Below are positions 22,927 to 29,881 of a DNA stretch of 36,476 nucleotides, piece after piece. The notes beneath the pieces are model-generated. The model did not search any database and was not told the DNA's origin. It was given only the letters and a program-made list of their open reading frames with translations. Location: contig DATAIT010000114.1 in NCBI GenBank assembly GCA_036262515.1, positions 1 to 36,476 of the forward strand. Reading direction: 5' to 3'. Position 1 is the stretch's first letter, and each line of letters begins with the position of its first letter. The translations under genes and the position numbers were made by a program. The DNA comes from Acidimicrobiales bacterium. GTDB lineage: Bacteria; Actinomycetota; Acidimicrobiia; Acidimicrobiales; GCA-2861595.

Positions 22927-24516
22927 ATGCTCCAGGTCCGGGATCTCAAGGTGGAGGTGGGTGGACGCCTCGTCGTCCACGGCGCCACCTTCGGGGTCCG
23001 CGCCGGCGAGAAGGTCGGCCTGGTGGGCCGCAACGGCGCCGGCAAGACGAGCATGCTGTCGGTGCTGGCCGGCGAAGCGGCGCCCGCCGGAGGCACCGCC
23101 CTGCGGCGCGGCGCCCTCGGCTTCCTTCGCCAGGAGGCCCGGCCGGCGGGAAGCGGCGTCGACGCAACCGCCCTGTCGCACGTCCTGTCGGGACGTGGTC
23201 TCGACGAGGCGGCCAGGCGGATCGAGAAGCTCCGCCTGGCCATCGAGGAGAACCCCTCCGACCGCAACGTCGCCCGCTTCAGCAAGGCCGAGGACGCCTT
23301 CGCGCAGGACGGCGGCTACGCGGCCGAGGCCGAGGTGCGCCGCATCGTGGCCGGGCTCGGCCTCGCTCCCGACCGCGTCGACCTGCCCGTGCAGGTGCTC
23401 TCGGGCGGTGAGCGCCGGCGCGTCGAGCTGGCCCGCATCCTGTTCGCCGGCAGTGACCTGTTGCTCCTCGACGAGCCCACGAACCACCTCGACACCGATG
23501 CCAGCGCCTGGCTGCTCAACTTCCTCCGGTCGTACAGGGGCGCCCTGCTCGTCGTCAGCCACGACCTGGCCCTGCTCGACGAGGCCATCACGCGCGTCCT
23601 GCATCTCGACGAGGGCGAGGTCGTCGCCTACAAGGGCACGTACAGCCAGTACCGGGCCGCCCGCCAACGCGACGAGGCCCGGCTGGCCAAGCTGGTCGAG
23701 CGCCAGGCGAGCGAGATCGACCGCCTGAGCTCGCTGGCCGACTCGATGCGGGGCCAGACCCAGAAGCGGGCCCGCACGGCCAAGTCCATCGACGCACGCG
23801 TGGCCCGCCTCGAGTCCGCCGCGGTCAGCGGCCCGGCCAAGGAACGTCGCTATCGGGTCCGCTTCCCGCCCGCACCGCCGAGCGGGCGACTGGTCCTCGA
23901 GGTCGAGGACCTCACCAAGGGCTACGGCGGCCCGCCCGTGCTCGAAGACGTGTCGCTCGCAGTCGAACGCGGGCAGCGCCTCCTCGTGATGGGTCTGAAC
24001 GGGGCGGGCAAGACCACGCTGCTGCGCATCCTGGCCGGTCAGACGGAGCGCGAGAGCGGGACGGTGCGCTTCGGGCACGGCGTGTCCGTCGGCTACTACG
24101 CGCAGGAGCACGAGGGGATCACGCCGGGCAAGGACGTCCTCAGCCACCTCCGCGAAGACTGCGCGCTGGCCGACCAGGAGCTGCGGGCCCTGCTCGGGAT
24201 GTTCGGGCTGGTCGGCGAGGTGGCGTTCCAGGACGCCGGGACCCTCTCCGGGGGCGAGAAGACGAAGTTGTCGCTGGCGCAGCTCGTGGCCGGCCGACAC
24301 AACCTCCTGCTCCTCGACGAGCCGACCAACAACCTGGACCCGCCGTCGCGCGAGGCGGTGGCCGAGGCCCTGGCCGCCTGGCCGGGTTCGATGGTGCTGG
24401 TGAGCCACGACGCCACCTTCGTGGAGTCGCTGGCGCCCCAGCGGGTGCTGCTCCTCCCCGAGGGCACGCTCGACTGGTTCAGCGACGACATGCTCGACCT
24501 GGTCGAGCTGGCCTGA
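22927..24516 (+). CDS. ABC-F family ATPase (ribosome-associated)
   Basis: This 529-residue protein has two fused nucleotide-binding domains and no membrane segment. Domain 1 has GRNGAGKTS, LSGGERRRVELARIL and LLLLDEPTNHLDTD; domain 2 has GLNGAGKTT, LSGGEKTKLSLAQL and LLLLDEPTNNLDPP. The charged linker near residues 235-300 (YKGTYSQYRAARQRDEARLA onward) corresponds to the interdomain element that reaches into the ribosome's P/E-site region. Such proteins act in translation factor-like roles or antibiotic target protection; which one cannot be told here. ATG at 22927 is used. The unusual repeat region upstream could be regulatory. Confidence 0.93.
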   Translation: MLQVRDLKVEVGGRLVVHGATFGVRAGEKVGLVGRNGAGKTSMLSVLAGEAAPAGGTALRRGALGFLRQEARPAGSGVDATALSHVLSGRGLDEAARRIEKLRLAIEENPSDRNVARFSKAEDAFAQDGGYAAEAEVRRIVAGLGLAPDRVDLPVQVLSGGERRRVELARILFAGSDLLLLDEPTNHLDTDASAWLLNFLRSYRGALLVVSHDLALLDEAITRVLHLDEGEVVAYKGTYSQYRAARQRDEARLAKLVERQASEIDRLSSLADSMRGQTQKRARTAKSIDARVARLESAAVSGPAKERRYRVRFPPAPPSGRLVLEVEDLTKGYGGPPVLEDVSLAVERGQRLLVMGLNGAGKTTLLRILAGQTERESGTVRFGHGVSVGYYAQEHEGITPGKDVLSHLREDCALADQELRALLGMFGLVGEVAFQDAGTLSGGEKTKLSLAQLVAGRHNLLLLDEPTNNLDPPSREAVAEALAAWPGSMVLVSHDATFVESLAPQRVLLLPEGTLDWFSDDMLDLVELA

Positions 24517-24570
24517 CGCGACCCGCAACCGGGCTCGGCGCCGGGCCGGCGCCGCCGGCGCGCCGTTCCC

Positions 24571-25113
24571 TCAGCGGGGAAGGAGACGGACCCGGGCGAC
24601 GACCCGCTCGGCGGCCCGGAGGTGGTGGGAGCCGGCGTGCACGCCGGCGCGCGCCAGATCGAGGGCGTGGACGAGTGCACCGCCGGCGAGGACGCCGGCG
24701 CGCGCCCACGAGTCGCCGTGCACGGCTTCCACGGCAGCGGCCAGGGTGCCGGCTGCGCCGGCTGCCGCGTCCAGCACTTCGGCAAGGGTGCGGCCGCCCG
24801 CCGCGCCGGCGACGGTGGCACCGTCTCCCGGGTCGGTCCCGGCGTCGACCTCGGTGCCCTCGCGCGACTGCACCCGAGCCAGTGCCTCCGCCGCCTGTGC
24901 CATCCCCGCCGCGGCGGCAGCGGCATGGTCGAGGGCCGACGCCGCACCGGGACCCGGTGCCCGGTGCACGATCTCGGGGTCGTCGTCGTCGGGCCGCACG
25001 AGCAGCGCCCGGAAGCGGCGGGGGAACGATCGTGCGGCGGCCGCGGCGTCGGCCGGGCCGACCGAGGACGCATCGAACCCGCACACCGGACAGGGCCGGG
25101 ACCGCCGGGGCAT
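24571..25113 (-). CDS. DinB-like four-helix protein with N-terminal CxxC
   Basis: This 180-residue protein begins RRSRPCPVCGFDASSV, a CxxC knuckle often found at the start of actinobacterial DinB-superfamily proteins. Helices follow with conserved-looking ALDHAAAAAAGMAQAAEAL and a final VHALDLARAGVHAGSHHLRAAERVVARV. The HH near the C-terminus could provide metal ligands, as in DinB/MDMPI proteins, which include thiol-dependent S-transferases. The middle is rich in Ala and Gly and less conserved, so function is uncertain. The ATG at 25113 is only 18 bp from the divergent hydrolase start, implying leaderless or overlapping promoters. Confidence 0.6.
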   Translation of the reverse strand: MPRRSRPCPVCGFDASSVGPADAAAAARSFPRRFRALLVRPDDDDPEIVHRAPGPGAASALDHAAAAAAGMAQAAEALARVQSREGTEVDAGTDPGDGATVAGAAGGRTLAEVLDAAAGAAGTLAAAVEAVHGDSWARAGVLAGGALVHALDLARAGVHAGSHHLRAAERVVARVRLLPR

Positions 25114-25131
25114 CCCGCTACCGTACGCCGG

Positions 25132-26073
25132 GTGCCCACGGTCATCGGCCCCGGCGTCGTGGAGCTCGACACTCTTCTGGGAGGGTGGGACCGGGTCACG
25201 GCCGGATACCTGATCGAGGGCGACGCACCGGTGCTGGTGGAGACGGGCAGCCGGTCGTCCGTCCCCACCCTGCTGGGCCTGCTCGACGACCTCGGCGTCG
25301 GCCGGCGGGACCTGGCCGGCGTGATCGTCACCCACATCCACCTGGACCACGCCGGCGGAGTGGGCGACGTGGCCAGGGCGTTCCCGTCCGCCACCGTCTA
25401 CGTCCACGAGAAGGGTGCCCGGCACCTCGCCGACCCCACGCGGCTCGTGGCCTCGGCCGCCCAGGTCTACGGCGAGCTGCTCGACTCGCTGTACGGGCGG
25501 CTCGAGCCCACGCCGGGCGAACGCATCACGGTCCTGGAGGACGGTGCAGAGGTGGTCGTGGGGCCGGGGCGGACCCTGACCGCGGTGGACTCCCCCGGCC
25601 ACGCCAAGCACCACCTGGCGGTCCACGATTCCGAGAGCGGCATCCTGTTCGCCGGGGACGCGGTCGGCGTGCGCCTGCCCGACGCCGGCGTCCTCCGCCC
25701 TGCCACCCCTCCCCCTGACTTCGACCTCGACCAGGCACTCGCCTCGTTGGGCCGCTTCGCGGCGCGCCGTCCGTCGGGCATCGCCCTGGCGCACTACGGG
25801 CTGGTGCCCGACCCCGGGACGGTGCTCGACGAGGCGGCGGCCACGCTGTCCGCCTGGGCCTCGGTGGCCGAACAGGCGTGGCGCGAGGGGACCGACGTGG
25901 CGGCGGCCCTCGAAGCGGCGTTCGCGGCCGAGCTGGCCGGCGTCGACGACGCCCACCGCCGGAAGCTGGAGACGCTCAACGGCGTCCACTCCAATGCGGC
26001 CGGGCTCCGTCGGTGGCTGGAGAAGCGGGCCGGGACCGCCGACGCGGCCGGGGGCGCGGCCGAGCAGCGATGA
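25132..26073 (+). CDS. Metallo-beta-lactamase-fold hydrolase
   Basis: This 313-residue enzyme has the zinc motif THIHLDHAGG at about residues 65-74, followed by the downstream ligands in SPGHAKHHLAVH, the bridging Asp in ILFAGDAVGVR and a late His in LAHYGLV. This is the full MBL ligand set, fitting glyoxalase II-like or lactonase-like hydrolases. Residues after about 220 form a helical C-terminus. GTG at 25132 is the first sensible start. The stop overlaps the HAD gene by 4 bp (ATGA), suggesting a shared pathway. The substrate is unknown. Confidence 0.9.
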   Translation: MPTVIGPGVVELDTLLGGWDRVTAGYLIEGDAPVLVETGSRSSVPTLLGLLDDLGVGRRDLAGVIVTHIHLDHAGGVGDVARAFPSATVYVHEKGARHLADPTRLVASAAQVYGELLDSLYGRLEPTPGERITVLEDGAEVVVGPGRTLTAVDSPGHAKHHLAVHDSESGILFAGDAVGVRLPDAGVLRPATPPPDFDLDQALASLGRFAARRPSGIALAHYGLVPDPGTVLDEAAATLSAWASVAEQAWREGTDVAAALEAAFAAELAGVDDAHRRKLETLNGVHSNAAGLRRWLEKRAGTADAAGGAAEQR

Positions 26074-26783
26074 CCGTCGAGGCCGTCGTGTTCGACTGGG
26101 GCGGCACCCTCGCCACCTACGCCGACGTCGAGATGATCGACATGTGGCGGTTGGCCGCCCGCCGGCTCGCTCCCGACCGCGAGGACGAGGTGTGCGCCAG
26201 GCTGGTCGCCGTGGAGGAGGCGTCGTGGCGGCGCATCGCCGTCGACCAGCGCAGCACGACGCTGTCCTCTTTACTTGCGGCTGCCTCCGACGAGCTCGGC
26301 CTCGACGTGGCCGAGGTCGTGCTCGAGGAGGCGGCGACCTCTCATCTCGACGCCTGGACGCCCCACGTCCGCCACGACCCGGAGGGGCCGGCGGCGCTGC
26401 AGGCGCTAAGACACCTGGGCGTGCGCACCGGCCTGTTGTCCAACACCCACTGGCCTCGGGCGTTCCACGAGCACTTCCTGGAGCGGGACGGTCTGGCCCC
26501 GTTTCTCGACGTACGGTGCTACACCAGCGAGCTGGAGTGGACCAAACCCCACCCAGGGGCGTTCCAGGCCGTCCTCGCGCCACTGGAGGTGTCGGACCCA
26601 GGGCGTGCGGTGTTCGTGGGGGACCGTCCGTATGACGACGTGCACGGGGCGCAGCAGGCCGGCATGCGCGCTGTCCTGCGCCCGAACCCCCTGGTTCCCC
26701 CGTATCCCGTCGAGCCCGACGCGACCGTGACTAGTCTGTCCGAACTGGTGACCATCGTCGCAGGGTGGATCGAGGGGTGGTAG
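26070..26783 (+). CDS. HAD-superfamily hydrolase
   Basis: This 237-residue protein has a HAD fold with motif I VVFDWGGTLATY, motif II TGLLSNTHW, the motif III lysine in EWTKPHPGAF and motif IV VFVGDRPYDDVHGAQQAGM. The second Asp of the usual DxDxT motif is Gly (DWGGT), so it lacks the general acid/base of classical phosphatases. This variant recurs in the family, and the reaction may be other than simple phosphomonoester hydrolysis. Its start overlaps the MBL-fold hydrolase gene. It is the last gene before the 155-bp promoter region of the surface protein. Confidence 0.88.
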   Translation: MTVEAVVFDWGGTLATYADVEMIDMWRLAARRLAPDREDEVCARLVAVEEASWRRIAVDQRSTTLSSLLAAASDELGLDVAEVVLEEAATSHLDAWTPHVRHDPEGPAALQALRHLGVRTGLLSNTHWPRAFHEHFLERDGLAPFLDVRCYTSELEWTKPHPGAFQAVLAPLEVSDPGRAVFVGDRPYDDVHGAQQAGMRAVLRPNPLVPPYPVEPDATVTSLSELVTIVAGWIEGW

Positions 26784-26833
26784 ACACGGTTTGCGCCGTT
26801 CCGGTTTCGGGCATACCGGGATCTTTTGCGTGC

Positions 26834-26847
26834 GGGGTAACTACCCC
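26834..26847. promoter_or_regulatory. Palindrome abutting a TTGACG element upstream of surface-protein gene
   Basis: GGGGTA-AC-TACCCC is an exact inverted repeat in the only sizeable gap in this stretch. It is directly followed by TTGACG (26848-26853), a good -35 candidate, about 85 bp before the GTG of the LPRTG protein. A convincing -10 could not be placed at 16-18 bp. A repressor or activator site overlapping the promoter is a reasonable guess. Confidence 0.4.
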
Positions 26848-26938
26848 TTGACGCAGACTGACCGCTAGCCCATCCTTGCCTCAACGGCGCCGTATTGGGC
26901 CGTATCCGTACCGGGAACTTTTCGAGACAGGTGGGACT

Positions 26939-28672
26939 GTGGAAAAGAAGAAGTTTGGTCTACGTCTAGTCGCGGGCGCCGCGGCTCTCTGCCTTACGGC
27001 AGCGGTCGCCGCGCCCAGCCCTGCCGGGGCGCAGTCGGCGGAGGGGGTCGGCACCGCAAAGGCGACGCAGACCCTCATCGACCTGGTCCTCGGCGATGCG
27101 GCCGCTCCGGCGCTCGGCCTGAAGGTTTTGGGTGACACCGCCCAGAGCACCATCGACAGCGCCCTCGAGGCTCCGAACGCCATCACCAAGCTGGTGCCGC
27201 TGTCGCTCGTGTCGTCGCTCCTGCCGGCGCTCAACGGCCTCACGGCGAACCTGCCGACCTTCGAGTCGAAGACGCCGGGCGGCAACGCCAACGTCACCGG
27301 CTCGGCCCTCGACCTGGCCAGCCCCGGCGGCGTCCTCGGTCTGCCCCTGGGCCTCCTCGGCGGGTCGCTGATCCCGACCAGCCTCACCACCGCCCTCGAC
27401 GGCGCCGGTGCCCGCACCGGCCTCGACGCTGCGCTCGCCAACCTGTCGGCCGTCTCCGGTCTGCTCAAGGTGAACAGCGTCAGCAACAAGCAGGGCACCG
27501 CAGCGGCCCTCTCGGCCTCGAGCGGCAACCGTGCGCTCACCGTCGACGCCATCTCGCTGCTGAGCCTGGGCGACCTGCTGGCCGGCCTGAACCTCGACCT
27601 GGCCAAGCTGCCCCTCGGCATCGTGAGCAACCTGCTGAGCACGCTCCAGCTGCCGGTGGCCCTGCCCGGCGGCGCCGCCGACCTCAAGTCGGCCGTCGAC
27701 GGCCTCACCTCCACCATCTCCGGCATCCTCACCCAGGTCGCCGGCAACAACGCCCTGCTCGGCTCGGTGGTCGACGCCGTGCCGGCCGTCGACGGCCTCC
27801 TGAGCGGCCTGTCGCTCACGTCGCTGGTGCCGCTCGGTGGCTCCAGCCTGGTGCCGGTCGACCTGACCGCACTCGGCCTGGGCACCGTGTCGGACCTGCT
27901 GGGGACCCTCCAGGGCACCCTGAGCAACCTGCTCGACACGGTCCTCGGCACCCTGGGCAACCTGAGCCTGCTGAAGCTCGACGGTGCCACCATCGGCGCC
28001 ACCACCAAGGCTGCCGACACGCTGGCCAACTCGGCTGCCGACGTCACCGGCAAGCTCGGTGGGCTGAGCGTGCTCGGCCTGAACCTTCCGGGCCTCGACC
28101 TGCTCTCGGTCGGCAACACGATCAACGCCGTCACCAGCCAGCTAGGCAACGTGCTCGGGATCATCGACCCGTCGCTGAAGGACCTGGTGAAGGTCGGCGT
28201 CCTCGACAAGGCCACCAGCGTCACGGCGGCCAACGGCTACAACAACGCCCTGGCCGGCATCGACATCCTGTCTGTGAAGATCACGCCCCCGGCGCTGCTC
28301 TCCAACCTGGTGGGCACGCTCACGGGCAACGGGGCCCTCTCGGCGCTCGGTACTCTTACCGCCGCCGGCGCCCCCACCTCGGGCCTGCCGCTCCTGGGTG
28401 GCAACATCCTCGGCCTCGGCAACCTGCTGAACCTGCCGGCCACGGTGGGGGTCCTCACCAAGGGCCTCAGCCTGAAGGTGGGCTCGGTGCAGTCGTCCTC
28501 CCAGTTCCGCCTGGCCTCGGCCCCGGCTCCGGCCGCCGTCGCCGCTCCGCAGGAGTCGCTGCCCCGCACGGGTGCCGACACCCGCACGCTCGGCATCCTG
28601 GCCGCCGGCATGGCCGCTCTGGCCCTCGGCGTCCGCCGCTGGGCTCGGCGTCCCGAGGAGATGATCGACTGA
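26939..28672 (+). CDS. Secreted Leu/Gly-rich surface protein with LPRTG sorting signal
   Basis: This 577-residue protein begins KKKFGLRLVAGAAALCLTAA, a signal peptide likely cut near AGA-QS (residue 33). The mature part is rich in Leu, Gly, Ala, Ser, Thr and Asn, with loosely repeating LLGTLQ, LSNLL and SLTSL units and almost no aromatic residues. The C-terminus is LPRTG (541-545), a hydrophobic helix, then RRWARRPEE, a standard sortase-dependent wall anchor. AGGTGG before the GTG at 26939 supports the start. No sortase gene is in the window. It may be a surface-coat or adhesin-like protein, but no known domain was recognised. A strong terminator follows. Confidence 0.85.
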   Translation: MEKKKFGLRLVAGAAALCLTAAVAAPSPAGAQSAEGVGTAKATQTLIDLVLGDAAAPALGLKVLGDTAQSTIDSALEAPNAITKLVPLSLVSSLLPALNGLTANLPTFESKTPGGNANVTGSALDLASPGGVLGLPLGLLGGSLIPTSLTTALDGAGARTGLDAALANLSAVSGLLKVNSVSNKQGTAAALSASSGNRALTVDAISLLSLGDLLAGLNLDLAKLPLGIVSNLLSTLQLPVALPGGAADLKSAVDGLTSTISGILTQVAGNNALLGSVVDAVPAVDGLLSGLSLTSLVPLGGSSLVPVDLTALGLGTVSDLLGTLQGTLSNLLDTVLGTLGNLSLLKLDGATIGATTKAADTLANSAADVTGKLGGLSVLGLNLPGLDLLSVGNTINAVTSQLGNVLGIIDPSLKDLVKVGVLDKATSVTAANGYNNALAGIDILSVKITPPALLSNLVGTLTGNGALSALGTLTAAGAPTSGLPLLGGNILGLGNLLNLPATVGVLTKGLSLKVGSVQSSSQFRLASAPAPAAVAAPQESLPRTGADTRTLGILAAGMAALALGVRRWARRPEEMID

Positions 28673-28696
28673 TCGCACCAGCGATCGGCAACACCT

Positions 28697-28724
28697 GAGA
28701 AGGGGCCCTCCAGGGCCCCTTCTC
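28697..28724 (+). terminator. Rho-independent-type terminator of the surface-protein gene
   Basis: An exact 12-bp stem (GAGAAGGGGCCC and its complement) with loop TCCA lies 25 bp after the surface-protein stop. It is followed by a weakly T-rich stretch (tgcgttcc). This is the clearest terminator in the window and marks the edge between the housekeeping-like block and the mobile region. Confidence 0.85.
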
Positions 28725-28762
28725 TGCGTTCCAGCCCGGCCCTCACAGCCCAGCGGCCTCAG

Positions 28763-28782
28763 TCGTGAGGCTGCCGTGACGG
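28763..28782 (+). repeat. Left copy of a 20-bp direct repeat (candidate attachment site)
   Basis: This sequence matches 36409-36428 at 19 of 20 positions in the same orientation; the single difference is G at 28770 versus A at 36416. It overlaps a small hairpin (28756-28771) and lies 39 bp after the terminator. Flanking bases differ, so the match is confined to the 20 bp. Attachment-site function is inferred from the position of the other copy at the integrase end. Confidence 0.4.
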
Positions 28783-28844
28783 CCCCGCACCGGAGGACAG
28801 CTGCGGCTCCGGGCGCCGCGGAACGGCGGGAAACGGTTCTCCCA

Positions 28845-29163
28845 CACCACATCCGCATCCCCAATGTCGCACGGCACCACATCCGCACCCCCAGATGAGC
28901 GGTCATGGCGGTCAGCAATTGGCGTCTATGGACACCGCCCACCCGGGCCCGAACGTGCCGCTGACCTGGCCTTTCGTGGGAAAGTCCAGGTCAGTGAGCG
29001 GAGGGGGTGGTATTTGAACCCACGGTGAGGTCGCCCCCACAACGGCTTTCGAGACCGTCCGATTCGGCCGCTCTCGCACCCCTCCCGGGCACAAAACCCC
29101 TGGTCAGGGCCCTGCAGCGGGTCGGCGTGCCGGCGCTCCGAATCCGCTCGCACCACATCCGCA
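28845..29163. repeat. Three copies of CACCACATCCGCA around the tRNA
   Basis: Identical 13-bp motifs occur at 28845-28857, 28875-28887 and 29151-29163, two to the left and one to the right of the tRNA-Ser, all in the same orientation. The two left copies are 30 bp apart. They may be a protein-binding repeat or debris of earlier insertions. The 274 bp between the terminator and the tRNA contains no supported gene. Confidence 0.6.
28999..29085 (-). tRNA. tRNA-Ser (anticodon CGA, reads UCG)
   Basis: An 87-nt class II tRNA on the minus strand. The acceptor stem is GGAGGGG paired with CCCCTCC, with G as discriminator. The anticodon stem-loop has loop CTCGAAA giving CGA, and a long variable arm follows, as expected for serine. 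CCA is not encoded. The T-arm reads GTGGG-TTCAAAT-ACCAC, so the closing 53-61 pair is G-A instead of the almost universal G-C, an unusual feature. The 3' end faces lower coordinates, away from the integrase. Confidence 0.9.
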
Positions 29164-29422
29164 CCACAGCCCGATCCTCGACCACCGGTTACCGCCGGTC
29201 GCCGCAGCGAGCCGTGGTCACCCCTGGTGGCCGGGGCCGGCGGCGATGCGTGGCGCGTGCTCCGACGGGCTGGGGTCGCCGTGGCGCTGTCCGGTGTTGA
29301 GGATCACTGTTGCGTCGTGGCGTCAGCTGTGCGCCGATTCGGTGATCGCGAGCGTGGCGGCGTCCTGAAACGGGTCCAGTGACCTGCCGGTCAGGGTTCT
29401 GGAGAACGGCACACATAGGTAC
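29086..29422. other. Intergenic stretch without a supported gene
   Basis: These 337 bp between the tRNA and the first IS remnant have short open frames on both strands, all with biased or unconvincing translations. Apart from one CACCACATCCGCA copy at 29151 and a short GC-rich inverted repeat (ACCGG...CCGGT near 29183), nothing was recognised. Base composition is slightly less GC-rich toward its right end. Confidence 0.5.
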
Positions 29423-29548
29423 TAGTGCTCCGCGCGTAAGTCATTGACGTACGCGCCATGAGCGGGCGGCCGTCATAGGTCAGCGCAACGGTGCCGCTCG
29501 GCGGTTGTAGTCCTTGATGAAGGCGATGGTGCGTTCGGCCAGCTGCTC
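29423..29548 (-). mobile_element. IS630-family end fragment, copy 1
   Basis: About 126 bp starting at a TA dinucleotide and the end sequence GTGCTC..GCGCGTAAGTCA is closely similar to the end of copy 2 at 31304, differing by scattered substitutions and small indels. On the minus strand it encodes the transposase C-terminus (QLAERTIAFIKDYNRRAAPLR). The similarity stops abruptly at 29548, where an unrelated gene fragment begins, so this is a truncated remnant. TA is the usual target of IS630 elements. Confidence 0.75.
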
Positions 29549-29682
29549 TCCTGAGAAGACGCCGGCCCAGTTGTCTCGCACCTTGTCGTTGCCGCGGAAC
29601 TCCCGGTCGGATGAGCGGGTTGCTCGCTGTGGTAGCCGTCGGCGAAGCACGCGACGAATGCTTCGATGTCGTGCGCGTTCAT
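29549..29682 (-). pseudogene. NTF2/SnoaL-like fragment, frameshifted and truncated
   Basis: From the ATG at 29682 the minus strand reads MNAHDIEAFVACFADGYHSE, then QPAHP, then continues in a second frame as REFRGNDKVRDNWAGVFSG. This is the N-terminal half of a nuclear-transport-factor-2-like (SnoaL-type) domain, a fold of small ligand-binding proteins and isomerases. A one-base deletion near 29610 shifts the frame, and the gene is cut at about 29548, where IS sequence begins. The downstream half is absent from the window. It is surely non-functional. Confidence 0.65.
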
Positions 29683-29881
29683 TGCGGAAAGCAGAGGCCG
29701 CCTGCCCGGTAGCCTGACCTGGGGGTGGGATACCGGTAGCTCCCTCAGCTTCGGCGCCGAGCTGGGCTGAACCTCCAGGACGGGCCATGCCACTATCGCC
29801 GAAACGCTTGCAGCAGACCGGGGGATCTGCCAGGCTTCCAAAGGATCGGTATGGAAACTGGCTGATCTGGGGGAGACGATC

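Noticed and set aside
26848..26876. Complete sigma-70-type promoter at TTGACG
   Set aside because: No acceptable -10 hexamer at 16-18 bp; only the palindrome and the -35-like element are reported.
28845..28887. Short repeats as a CRISPR array
   Set aside because: Only two adjacent 13-bp copies with a 17-bp gap and no cas genes; too short for CRISPR.
28999..29085. tRNA-Ser 3' end as the integration site of the integrase
   Set aside because: The tRNA 3' end faces lower coordinates, away from the integrase genes, and no copy of its 3' sequence was seen near 36400.
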